The notes under the pieces: model-generated
What the model was told of the DNA's origin: nothing
What the model saw: the letters and a program-made list of their open reading frames with translations, nothing else
The model's database searches: none
Made by a program: the position numbers and the translations under genes
In this document: piece by piece, positions 26,024 through 34,441 of the stretch
Position numbering within the stretch: position 1 is the first letter of the stretch
Layout of the letters: each line of letters opens with the position of its first letter
Assembly (NCBI GenBank): GCA_944389105.1
Contig: CALXLD010000024.1
Location: 1-64,000, forward strand
DNA length: 64,000 nucleotides
Direction: 5' to 3'
Source: an uncultured Spirochaetaceae bacterium
Lineage (GTDB): Bacteria > Spirochaetota > Spirochaetia > Sphaerochaetales > Sphaerochaetaceae

Positions 26024-26694
26024 ACCTTGCGTCCCTCCGTCCCGATATTCTTTCTTATGAAAAGCATATCACTCCATATAGGCTTCTGGAGGGATGGGCT
26101 TTTCAGGTAATCCGACGGCGCATAGGTGACGAAGACCGGGATGTGATTCACAACGAACTTCCTTCCCCTCAATTCATCCATCGGAAGATTCTTCCTGAGC
26201 ATATATGAAGCAGTATCATGCCCCATCAAGACCATTGCCTCTGGTTTTATCATGGACATTTCCTGGCGCAGAGTATCCCTGCATCTGTCAGCGGCCTCAA
26301 CAGAAAATGACTGTACAGGGCATTTTATCAATGTCGTAAGGGCCCATTCTCCTTCTTCAAGAAGGAGCGAAAGCTTCCACCATGCCCTGAACTTCTCCAT
26401 GCTCTGCGGGGAGAAGATGATGCTTCCCTCTGGATATGGAGCAATGAAAAGCACTTTAGGATTCAATTTGATGACAGGTTCCGCAAATACTCCCCTCTTT
26501 TCATATCCATTGCACGAATGGCAGGAAGAAACCTCCCGGTACAGTACGGAAAAAGGAGATTCCTCTTTTTTCCTGTCTTCCTTTATTGTGTACGACAGAT
26601 AAGGAACTTTATCTCCAAGAGGATCTGAAAGGATTATCCTCTCAGCATCATCCATCAGGGACAGAAGATAGCTTTCAGTGAATTTATCTCCCAT
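26020..26694 (-). CDS. Uracil-DNA-glycosylase-superfamily protein with altered active-site motif
   Basis: The 224-residue protein has the layout of family 4/5 glycosylases. Four Cys (C58, C61, C125, C138) are placed to hold a [4Fe-4S] cluster. VLFIAPYPEG (81-90) sits where the GEAPG loop lies, TTLIKCPV corresponds to the NxxKCRP segment, PEAMVLMGHDTA follows, and FVTYAPSDYL lies where HPS is expected. The catalytic His of HPS is replaced by Ala (A192) and the GEAPG loop is changed, so activity or substrate may differ. The start overlaps truA by 11 bp. Confidence 0.7.
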   Translation of the reverse strand: MGDKFTESYLLSLMDDAERIILSDPLGDKVPYLSYTIKEDRKKEESPFSVLYREVSSCHSCNGYEKRGVFAEPVIKLNPKVLFIAPYPEGSIIFSPQSMEKFRAWWKLSLLLEEGEWALTTLIKCPVQSFSVEAADRCRDTLRQEMSMIKPEAMVLMGHDTASYMLRKNLPMDELRGRKFVVNHIPVFVTYAPSDYLKSPSLQKPIWSDMLFIRKNIGTEGRKV

Positions 26695-27526
26695 ATTCCT
26701 CCTCAAACCATCTGTACTTTTCCTCATCATAGCTGACATCTGCCAGGTACAGGCCATCAGGACTAGCTGTACGGAGCGCACGGTTTCTATCCCGGCTCTC
26801 AAGCCTTAGCCTGAAGCTTTCCGCGCTTTCATCATCCAGTGCCGCATAGACCATCGTACCGACCATGCTTCTTACCTGATGGTAAAGAAAAGCATTTCCA
26901 GCAGTCCTGTATCTGAAGACATCATTGCCGAAGCTGTCTTTTATTATATCCCATTCGGAGACATATATATCACGGAACTTCGATGGGGATGGGTCCCTGG
27001 CAGAGGCAAATGTCGTGAAATCATGAGTTCCCTGAAGGATTGCGGCATAGCTATTGAGGGTATCGAGGCTGGGAATCATCTTGAAAGCTGATACTCTCCC
27101 TGCATCCCAGGGAAGCATAGCATCTGTCGTTTTCATGAGATACCAGTATTCTCTGGACATTGTGGAAAAACGTGCATGGAAACCTTCCGGAGCTTCTTCG
27201 GATGAAAGGATCCTTATGCTTTTCGGAAGCTTCGTGTTGAGTATCAGGGAAAACAGCGAAGGATCAAGCGGTGAGGATGTATCAAAATGACAGACCTGCG
27301 AAAGAGCATGAACCCCACGATCTGTACGCCCCGATCCGTAGACCATGGTCTCTTTTCCAAGGATTCCCGCCAGGATTTCAGATATGGTTCCCTGTACTGA
27401 AACCGCATTTCCCTGAGCCTGCCAGCCATGGTAGAAAGAGCCATCATAGGCAAGACGGAGCATTATCCGCCTCTCTCCCTCTCCAGGAAGGCTGTAATTA
27501 GCAGGCCGCTTCCAGTCAGTACGCAT
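26684..27526 (-). CDS. truA: tRNA pseudouridine(38-40) synthase
   Basis: The 280-residue enzyme carries the catalytic Asp in GSGRTDRGVHALSQ near residues 62-75. FHARFSTMSREYWYLM and the C-terminal VRSMVGTMVYAA match TruA. It isomerises uridines in the anticodon arm of many tRNAs. The N-terminus MRTDWKRPANYS precedes the usual RIMLRLAYDGSFYHGWQ; a later start at Met 22 is possible. It overlaps acpS by 11 bp. Confidence 0.96.
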   Translation of the reverse strand: MRTDWKRPANYSLPGEGERRIMLRLAYDGSFYHGWQAQGNAVSVQGTISEILAGILGKETMVYGSGRTDRGVHALSQVCHFDTSSPLDPSLFSLILNTKLPKSIRILSSEEAPEGFHARFSTMSREYWYLMKTTDAMLPWDAGRVSAFKMIPSLDTLNSYAAILQGTHDFTTFASARDPSPSKFRDIYVSEWDIIKDSFGNDVFRYRTAGNAFLYHQVRSMVGTMVYAALDDESAESFRLRLESRDRNRALRTASPDGLYLADVSYDEEKYRWFEEEYGR

Positions 27527-27872
27527 CTTCTGCTACCACCATAGCGACAGCTGCTTCTTTCTCATGGCTCATTGAAAGATGGAATCTAAGCCCTTCTGCT
27601 TTCTCACTGGCCCTTCCTGAAAGAATAAAGAACGGCTTTCCATTCTCGTCCTCGCTTATTTCAATTTCCGTAAGCGAAAATCCCTTTATCCCAGTTCCGA
27701 GAGCTTTTGCAAAAGCTTCCTTTGCAGCAAACCGTGCAGCAAAATACTCCGATGAACGGACAGGAGCTTTTCTGAGTTCCTCCGGAGTGAATAACCTTGA
27801 AAGAAGCTTCTCCCCCATTCCTTCAAACCGTTCAGGAGAGGAGATATCAACACCGATACCCCTGATCATCAT
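27516..27872 (-). CDS. acpS: Holo-[acyl-carrier-protein] synthase
   Basis: The 118-residue phosphopantetheinyl transferase has the family motifs GIGVDISSPERF (5-16) with the Mg-binding Asp, and FAARFAAKEAFAKALG near 44-59 with the Glu-Ala pair. A C-terminal LSMSHEKEAAVAMVVAE follows. It transfers phosphopantetheine from CoA to acyl carrier protein. The start overlaps the upstream ybbR-like stop by 4 bp. This position, cdaA-ybbR-acpS, is a familiar housekeeping arrangement. Confidence 0.95.
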   Translation of the reverse strand: MMIRGIGVDISSPERFEGMGEKLLSRLFTPEELRKAPVRSSEYFAARFAAKEAFAKALGTGIKGFSLTEIEISEDENGKPFFILSGRASEKAEGLRFHLSMSHEKEAAVAMVVAEDAY

Positions 27873-28261
27873 TTCTCCTCGAAAAGGATTCTTACAGTAG
27901 AAGGACGGGCACTCACTACAAGCCCATCACGCGTATAGATATCATCACGGTAATCAAGGGAAATCGGCACTCTCACGATTCCCGGACCATCGACTGACGA
28001 GAAATCCGCCGTAGCCTTTATCTCCGATGGATCTACAAGATAGATGATGCTCTCGGGACCGGTTATGACAGCATCTACTGTGTCAGGAACAAGGGATGCC
28101 GCACTATAGCTTTCAGGAAGAATCACATCGAGAGGAAGTGTTACTACCCTGTCATTGACATTCATGAAACGTACAGCAAGCACAATGAAGAGAGCGGTAA
28201 GGAATGAGAAGATCTTAGGTATCCAGTTCTGCAGGACCGATGAAAGCACTTTATTCTTCAT
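27869..28261 (-). CDS. YbbR-domain protein (CdaR-like)
   Basis: The 130-residue protein has one N-terminal transmembrane helix (about 14-32) and a single extracytoplasmic YbbR repeat (about 35-128, ending VSARPSTVRILFEE). In firmicutes CdaR has several such repeats and regulates the membrane-bound diadenylate cyclase. Here only one repeat is present. It overlaps cdaA by 4 bp, so a regulatory partnership is likely but inferred. Confidence 0.85.
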   Translation of the reverse strand: MKNKVLSSVLQNWIPKIFSFLTALFIVLAVRFMNVNDRVVTLPLDVILPESYSAASLVPDTVDAVITGPESIIYLVDPSEIKATADFSSVDGPGIVRVPISLDYRDDIYTRDGLVVSARPSTVRILFEEK

Positions 28262-29082
28262 ACACTCTCTCCTTCCGGCCCCTCCGCCTTCTGCTGCGGT
28301 TCATCAGGAAGAACATCCCGATAGCTCAGAAGCTTGAGAAGCGTCTTCTTGATAGTCTCCGAAGACAGGTCATAATAAATGTTCGCATTGTATGCCAATG
28401 ATATCGCGCCAGTTTCCTCAGAAACAACAAGGATAACGGCATCGGATTCCTCTGCAAGACCCAGAGAAGCTCTATGCCTTGTTCCGAAAGTAGCCTTTAT
28501 GTTTCTCTGCTCTGACAGAGGAAGGTAGCAGGCCGCATATGTGATTCTTCCGCCCTGGACGACGCACGCACCATCATGCAGAGGTGTATCATGGTCGAAG
28601 ATAGTCAGGATAAGGGTCGATGAAAGATCCGCATTGAGCTTCGTGCCGGAATCAAGGATGGACTGTATATCGGTATGTCTTGGGAAGACTATCAGTGCCC
28701 CTCTCTTCTTCTCGACAAGGATATTGCAGGCATTGAGGATTGAATCAATCTGGTCACCTGTTGTCTGCTGCCCTCTGAAAAGCCTTGATTTCCTTGTGAA
28801 TGAAGACGAGAACGCCCTTCTGAGCTCAGGATGGTAGAAAACACATAGCAGCATCAGGAATGGGACTATCATCGTGTGGATGAGAGTAGTCAGCACATCA
28901 AGACGAAGCACGACGCAAAGAAGATACACGACAATCAGACCGAATATCAGACCGAATACCTCAGTTGCCTTGGTGTCAGCGATTGCGAGATAGAATCTGT
29001 AAATGATAAATGTAAGCACACCTACTTCCACGGCTATCCGTAGATATTCAGACCATTCCAATCCTGCAAATACCTGAAACAC
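28258..29082 (-). CDS. cdaA: Diadenylate cyclase CdaA
   Basis: The 274-residue enzyme has three N-terminal transmembrane helices (about 15-85) and a DAC domain with the catalytic motif DGA (170-172) and nucleotide motif GTRHRAS (200-206). It joins two ATP into c-di-AMP, a second messenger for osmotic and wall homeostasis. A charged C-terminal tail follows the domain. It is directly downstream of glpK with no gap and ATGA-coupled to the ybbR gene. Confidence 0.95.
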   Translation of the reverse strand: MFQVFAGLEWSEYLRIAVEVGVLTFIIYRFYLAIADTKATEVFGLIFGLIVVYLLCVVLRLDVLTTLIHTMIVPFLMLLCVFYHPELRRAFSSSFTRKSRLFRGQQTTGDQIDSILNACNILVEKKRGALIVFPRHTDIQSILDSGTKLNADLSSTLILTIFDHDTPLHDGACVVQGGRITYAACYLPLSEQRNIKATFGTRHRASLGLAEESDAVILVVSEETGAISLAYNANIYYDLSSETIKKTLLKLLSYRDVLPDEPQQKAEGPEGESV

Positions 29083-30594
29083 TCAACACTCCTTATCAGA
29101 CGGCATCCAGCCGAGTGTGCATCTTACAGCTTTCTTCCAGAATCCTACCTTGTTTTCCCTCTCCTTGTCATCCATTGTAGGCAGCCATCGCATCTGCTCT
29201 TTCCAATGTCCTGCAAGTTCTGCCATTCCTTTCCATACTCCGATGGTAAGCCCCGCAGCATATGCAGCGCCAAGGGATGTGGTCTCAACAATCTGCGGTC
29301 TTATGACAGGTACATTCATTATATCAGCCTGGAAAGCCATCAGAGGAATGGAATTTGTCATGCCGCCATCAACCTTCAGGCTCTGGATCTTTATTCCTCC
29401 ATCCATTTCCATAACCGAGAAAATATCATTTGCCTGAAATGCTGTAGCCTCAAGAACTGCCCTGCAGATATGAGCTCTTGTCGCATAACCGGTAAGACCG
29501 GCAATGACACCTCTGGCATCACTGCGCCAATACGGAGCGAAAAGCCCGGAGAAAGCCGGAACTATATACACACCGCCATTATCAGGGACAGAGGCAGCCA
29601 GGGCATCGAGCTCTTTAGGGGATGAAACCATCCTGAGCTGATCACGTGTCCATTGGACAAGAGAACCAGCAACAGCTACGGAGCCTTCGAATGCATAATA
29701 CATCTCCTGCCCTTCCAGTCTATAAGCAACAGTTGTCAGAAGCCCATGCTCTGAGAAACATGGCTCCTTTCCTATATTCGTCAGGAGGAAGCAGCCTGTA
29801 CCATATGTGCACTTGGACTCACCCTGCGAAAAACAAGCCTGTCCGAACAGAGCTGCCTGCTGGTCTCCAAGAATCCCTGCAACAGGAACAGAAGCCCCCA
29901 CAGGCCCGTCGGGATCCGTATAGCCATAAACAACTCCAGACGAAGAGACTATGGATGGAAGCATACCAGCCTTAATGCCTGTGACTTCAAGCATCTTCTC
30001 ATCCCATTGCCCGCTCTTTATATTCATGAGCATGTACCGGGAAGCATTGGTCACATCTGTTACAATTGCACTGCATCCGGTAAGGCGGGCAACAAGATAC
30101 GAATCGATGGTCCCGAAAACGATATCACCACGCTGTGCCGCATCACGGACTCTCTGCACGTTGTCCAGCATCCACCGTATCTTGCTTGCAGAGAAATACG
30201 GTGAATAAAGAAGCCCGGTGCGTTCGCGCAGCTCGCTCTCAGGAAGGATCTGAGAAAGCTTTTCTATGTACTCCTCGCCCCTGATATCCTGCCATACAAC
30301 TGCATTGTAGACAGGCTTTCCAGTCGTCTTTGAAAACGGGACTACAGTCTCCCGCTGATTGGTTATTCCGATAGCAGAAAGCAAAGATCCATCTATCCCG
30401 GCCTTTTCCAGAGCATCGGAAATAACAAAGGAAGTGTTCTTCCAGATTTCCTCAGCATCATGCTCTACCCAGCCTGGACGAGGGAATATCTGGCGATGCT
30501 CAATCTGCGAGGAGGAGACAATATCCCCCTCCTCATTGAATATCATGAAACGGGTACTCGTCGTACCCTGATCTATTGAACCTACATACTTCAT
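29083..30594 (-). CDS. glpK: Glycerol kinase
   Basis: The 503-residue FGGY kinase opens with YVGSIDQGTTSTRFMIF, the phosphate-1 motif. GWVEHDAEEIW, GITNQRETVV and WQDIRG follow for glycerol binding, and KVDGGMTNSIPLMAFQADI lies at the adenosine site near 405-425. It phosphorylates glycerol to sn-glycerol 3-phosphate. TATAAT (minus strand, 30608-30603) is 8 nt before ATG 30594 and 5 nt before an in-frame GTG at 30597, with no Shine-Dalgarno, so either a leaderless GTG start or a 1-2 nt leader is possible. It heads a co-oriented run of about 18 kb. Confidence 0.96.
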   Translation of the reverse strand: MKYVGSIDQGTTSTRFMIFNEEGDIVSSSQIEHRQIFPRPGWVEHDAEEIWKNTSFVISDALEKAGIDGSLLSAIGITNQRETVVPFSKTTGKPVYNAVVWQDIRGEEYIEKLSQILPESELRERTGLLYSPYFSASKIRWMLDNVQRVRDAAQRGDIVFGTIDSYLVARLTGCSAIVTDVTNASRYMLMNIKSGQWDEKMLEVTGIKAGMLPSIVSSSGVVYGYTDPDGPVGASVPVAGILGDQQAALFGQACFSQGESKCTYGTGCFLLTNIGKEPCFSEHGLLTTVAYRLEGQEMYYAFEGSVAVAGSLVQWTRDQLRMVSSPKELDALAASVPDNGGVYIVPAFSGLFAPYWRSDARGVIAGLTGYATRAHICRAVLEATAFQANDIFSVMEMDGGIKIQSLKVDGGMTNSIPLMAFQADIMNVPVIRPQIVETTSLGAAYAAGLTIGVWKGMAELAGHWKEQMRWLPTMDDKERENKVGFWKKAVRCTLGWMPSDKEC

Positions 30595-30602
30595 CACAGA
30601 TG

Positions 30603-30608
30603 ATTATA
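30603..30608 (-). promoter_or_regulatory. -10 box before glpK
   Basis: A consensus TATAAT on the minus strand ends 5 nt before GTG 30597 and 8 nt before ATG 30594. No good -35 was identified with confidence. It is the last clear promoter-like element before the long glpK-to-12.7-kb run. Confidence 0.45.
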
Positions 30609-30621
30609 ACACAGCAGCAAT

Positions 30622-33486
30622 TCACTGCGGTAAGCTCTCTATCTGCCAGTCATATTCCGATGCAGCCACGGCCTTTCTGTCAGTTATTGCAGCAACGGAG
30701 TATTTCCCTTCAGCAAGATATTCTGCAAATTTCCTGCCCCCTTCAGCGACATCCCCAAGCGTCAGATTAAGCACTTCCTCCTGCTTTCTCTCCCTGTCCT
30801 TATCGCTGATTCTGTAAATCATCCTTCTGATATCGACAAGTGATCTGACAGCGGGAGCCATTGGCCTCAGGTCTCGTGCAAGAACTCCGATGACAGCATC
30901 TTCCAGCCTGCCTTCGTTTATCTCAAGGCTTCCTGCTGCAGCGAGGAAATCCTTTATGCTTCCATCAAGACGAGGATCACGATAGGTATAGAATGTAAAT
31001 ATCCTCTCTATGTGATCGATATACGCTCCGGTGCCATATGCACCGCCTTTTTCCCTTATCAGGGACCAGAGCGATGTCTGCGAAAGAATCGAAAGGAATA
31101 TCCTGATACTCGATGAGAGCGGATTATCAATTCCAGGCGCATACCCTGCAAGTCCTGCAAATGAAACCGAGGATGAAAGGGTTCTGGCACTATACTGCGC
31201 CATTGCAGGAACTGTATGCCGAGACACACCCAGCGCACCGCCTCCAGGAACTCTCTGGATAAATGAGGCGGCAGTATCAGATGCAGCATCTATCAGATCA
31301 CTGTCGGTGGTTACATGAACCATCATACGCTCTCTATGAAGCATCTTCTCCCTTATCGAAAGGAAATCATTCCCAAGCGCCTTTAAATCAGAAGAAAGCA
31401 TCTCCTTAATCCGGTACCAGCAGGTGACTCCCGACAGCCTCTCCCCTATGTACAGAGACGGGGAGAGCGATGAAGCAGCAAGCGAGGAGGCATATGTATG
31501 GCCGTTCTGAACTACTGAACTGGAGAAATCCGTAGAAATGTCAGTCAGTGCTGCTTTTATTCTTGCCTCATCGGTAATCACACCATCAAACAGAACCTTC
31601 ATAAAGAGATCAAGACCTTCCCACTGCAAGTCGGGAAGCGATTTCAGCCTGCATACGAAAAAGGCTTTTTCCTTTCCATCCGACGTCGATCCTGACTCCA
31701 CATAGAAAGCATACCCTCCTGAGACGAACCGCAATGCAGTACTGACTTCCGGATAGCTCATTCCAGCAGCATCGCACATCGAATAAAGACGGGATAGCAC
31801 ATTCACTTTATCAAGCTCTTCGTAGCTGAAATCCGAAATATCAAAGACCAGATCGGTATAGACAATACCGCCAGATGCCATCGGAGCAGCTATCACGCCA
31901 TTCCTGCTGACATGGAAGATCCTGTCAAAGGCGCGCGGAAGATCATTGCGGGTAAGCCTTGGTATCGAGGAGACTGCCTCCGGCGTATCCGGTGTCAGCT
32001 GAAAATGCCTGAAAGCTTCCTCTTTTACAGAAGAGAACTCAGCCTTCCTTTCCTCAAGGACCTTCCCTATTGCCTCTTCGATTTCCTTTCCATGAGTGCA
32101 ATCCTTGCGGACAACAGTAAGAAGCCTGTGAGGATTATCCACCAGATTCTCCATAATCCAGTCCTCAAAGAATCTGGGGTTATCCCTCCACTTTCTCCTT
32201 ATCTCCGCAATCTGGAGAGACGGGGAAAGGAAAAGCGATGGATCCTTTCCGAAGGTAAGCCCTTTTTCAGCCTGGAAGAACAATCTCATTCCCTGAGGAA
32301 TTCCTCCGGGGATTTCCTTCAGAGAGAACTCCATTCTTCTTATTGCCGCCTCAACTGCTTTTCTATCAAGACCTGTTCTGGCAATTGATCTGAGGGCCGA
32401 GAGTATGAAAGCCTCCACAGCATCGGTATCGGAGGGATCCGAACCTGAGAACCCGGCACTGAATACAAGGTTTCTGTAGCTGGAACTCATACCGCTTTCC
32501 GTAGAGAGATCCTTTCCAAGCTCTGATTCTGCAATTGCCTTATAGAGAGGACATCCAGGAGATCCAAGAAGGATATCAACGATAAGGGAAAGAAGACTGC
32601 TCTCTCCCGGTTCTGCATTATCTCCAAGAAGCCATGAAACCATCACAGAGGCATCCTGCTCGCCTTCCTCTGCAGATGATACCGTCTCATAACGCCGGGG
32701 TTCAGTCCATCTCGGGGCAAGCTGTATGCGGTCAAGCTTCTTCCCGCTCTCTCCTTTAAGATACTCACTGTCAAGAAGATGAAGCCTTGCTTCTACATCC
32801 ATATCGCCATAAAGGAACAGCGTGATGTTGGCAGGTGAATAATACCTTCTATATGCATCAAGGTACTCTTCATATGTAAGACGGCATATTTCCCTTGCAT
32901 CCCCGCCCGATTCATACTGATACGGAGAATCGCCGAAAAGAGGCTTCACAGAGGCCGATGAAAGTACATATTCGTGCTCTGCCATCTCCCCTAGCATCTC
33001 AGAGAAGACAACACCTTCGAAATGAAGTCCGCCTTCAGAAGACAGCCTTATCCCTTCCTGCATGAATGTCTCTTCCCTGAGAAGAGGGGCAAAGACAGCA
33101 TCTGTATAGACTGAAAAAAGATTCCCGAAATCCTTCTCGACAGTAGAAGCTGCGGGGAAATATGTACGGTCTACGCCAGTCAGGGCATTGAGGAAGGTGT
33201 TGCAGCTATTTCTTACCAGGAGCATAAAAGGATCTTTCACAGGATACTTTCTGCTTCCGGACAGCACCGTATGCTCAATGATATGAGGTATTCCCTTGCT
33301 GTTCATCGGAGGCGTATATGCCGTATATGAGAAGAACTTCTCATTATCTGCGGCATCTACATAGTATACGGTGAACCCAGTCCGTTCATGAATGAACAGA
33401 ATCCCTTTCGCTCTATAATCAGGGAGATCTGAAATCTGCAGGACCCTGAAGCCCTCAATAACATCTCCTTCGTTGAAATCATGCAT
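30622..33486 (-). CDS. M16C insulinase-family metallopeptidase (presequence-protease type)
   Basis: The 954-residue protein has the inverted zinc motif HIIEH (H68, E71, H72) in KGIPHIIEHTVLSGSRKYPVKDPF, with the distal Glu expected about 75 residues later. DPFMLLVRNSCNTFLNALTGVDRTYFPAAS matches the PreP/M16C branch. The four-lobed clamshell continues to the C-terminus with KGGAYGTGAYID near 815. It degrades peptides of up to several dozen residues. No signal peptide is seen, so it is probably cytoplasmic. No Shine-Dalgarno is visible; TATCTT lies six bases before the ATG. Confidence 0.93.
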   Translation of the reverse strand: MHDFNEGDVIEGFRVLQISDLPDYRAKGILFIHERTGFTVYYVDAADNEKFFSYTAYTPPMNSKGIPHIIEHTVLSGSRKYPVKDPFMLLVRNSCNTFLNALTGVDRTYFPAASTVEKDFGNLFSVYTDAVFAPLLREETFMQEGIRLSSEGGLHFEGVVFSEMLGEMAEHEYVLSSASVKPLFGDSPYQYESGGDAREICRLTYEEYLDAYRRYYSPANITLFLYGDMDVEARLHLLDSEYLKGESGKKLDRIQLAPRWTEPRRYETVSSAEEGEQDASVMVSWLLGDNAEPGESSLLSLIVDILLGSPGCPLYKAIAESELGKDLSTESGMSSSYRNLVFSAGFSGSDPSDTDAVEAFILSALRSIARTGLDRKAVEAAIRRMEFSLKEIPGGIPQGMRLFFQAEKGLTFGKDPSLFLSPSLQIAEIRRKWRDNPRFFEDWIMENLVDNPHRLLTVVRKDCTHGKEIEEAIGKVLEERKAEFSSVKEEAFRHFQLTPDTPEAVSSIPRLTRNDLPRAFDRIFHVSRNGVIAAPMASGGIVYTDLVFDISDFSYEELDKVNVLSRLYSMCDAAGMSYPEVSTALRFVSGGYAFYVESGSTSDGKEKAFFVCRLKSLPDLQWEGLDLFMKVLFDGVITDEARIKAALTDISTDFSSSVVQNGHTYASSLAASSLSPSLYIGERLSGVTCWYRIKEMLSSDLKALGNDFLSIREKMLHRERMMVHVTTDSDLIDAASDTAASFIQRVPGGGALGVSRHTVPAMAQYSARTLSSSVSFAGLAGYAPGIDNPLSSSIRIFLSILSQTSLWSLIREKGGAYGTGAYIDHIERIFTFYTYRDPRLDGSIKDFLAAAGSLEINEGRLEDAVIGVLARDLRPMAPAVRSLVDIRRMIYRISDKDRERKQEEVLNLTLGDVAEGGRKFAEYLAEGKYSVAAITDRKAVAASEYDWQIESLPQ

Positions 33487-33572
33487 GAGAAGAAGATAAA
33501 CGAGACCCCCGATATTCTCAATAGGTCAGGACTCTTAGCATCAAGCACGGATAAAGGACGCTGAGATGGCGA

Positions 33573-33601
33573 TTGACACCCTGTCCCCATCCTCATACCC
33601 T
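33573..33601 (+). promoter_or_regulatory. Promoter of nfo
   Basis: TTGACA (33573-33578), a 17-nt spacer and TACCCT (33596-33601) end six bases before ATG 33608. This supports the internal start and a leaderless message. Confidence 0.5.
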
Positions 33602-33607
33602 CTCTAT

Positions 33608-34441
33608 ATGCGTTTCATAGGTCCACATGTATCGATAAAGGAAAATATAGCACTGTCTGTCAGAAGAGCAAAAGAGCTTGGAGCTACAGGCTTCGCTATA
33701 TTCACAAAGAACCAGCGCATCTGGTCTGCTCCGCCAATGAAAGACGAAGATGCTGCTCTTTTCAGGAAGAATATGGAGGAATGCGGCTACAGCAGCAATG
33801 CGGTTCTTCCACATGCTGGATACCTTATAAACCCCGCAAGCCCGGATAAGGAGCTATGGGAGAAGTCACTGAACCTCTTCATAGATGAAGCTTCCCGTAC
33901 AGACAGGCTTGGGCTGAAAATGCTTAATATCCATCCTGGAGCTTATAAAGAAGGAAGCAGGGAAGAAGGCATCAGAAGATGTGCGGCCATGCTTGACAGG
34001 GTTCTGGAGAGCATTCCAGGAATAATGATTGCTGTTGAAAACACCGCAGGTGCAGGAACAATCCTCGGATCTTCATTTGAAGAGCTTGATGCAATACTCT
34101 CTCAGGCAAAGTACAAAGAAAGGATAGGATTTACACTGGACACAGCCCATCTCTTCGGAGCTGGGTACGATGTAAAGAATGAGAGCGGAAGGATTCTTGA
34201 TGATTTCGTCTCAAGGTTCGGGAAGGAGAAGCTGTATGGAATGCATCTAAATGATTCAAAAGTCCCTCTTTCCTCACATAAGGACAGACATGAATCAATA
34301 GGAGAAGGCTTGATTGGCAGAGATGCTTTCATCGAAATCATCAGGCACAGCGCAACCGAAGGCATTCCGCTTATTCTTGAGACTCCTGATGAAGAAAAAT
34401 GGAAGGGAGAAATAGAGTTACTGCTTTCCTCAGAGCACTGA
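33608..34441 (+). CDS. nfo: Endonuclease IV
   Basis: The 277-residue AP endonuclease has a TIM barrel that binds three metals. Recognisable motifs are MRFIGPHVS (1-9), VLPHAGYLINPASPD near 66-80, LNIHPGAY near 109-116, VENTAGAG near 146-153, TLDTAHLFGAGYD near 181-193, and MHLNDSK with the SHKDRHESIGEG loop near 221-240. It cuts abasic sites. An upstream in-frame ATG at 33566 has AAGGA in front and would add 14 unrelated residues. The promoter geometry and family N-terminus favour 33608. The 3' end overlaps the convergent lipoprotein gene by 12 bp. Confidence 0.95.
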   Translation: MRFIGPHVSIKENIALSVRRAKELGATGFAIFTKNQRIWSAPPMKDEDAALFRKNMEECGYSSNAVLPHAGYLINPASPDKELWEKSLNLFIDEASRTDRLGLKMLNIHPGAYKEGSREEGIRRCAAMLDRVLESIPGIMIAVENTAGAGTILGSSFEELDAILSQAKYKERIGFTLDTAHLFGAGYDVKNESGRILDDFVSRFGKEKLYGMHLNDSKVPLSSHKDRHESIGEGLIGRDAFIEIIRHSATEGIPLILETPDEEKWKGEIELLLSSEH

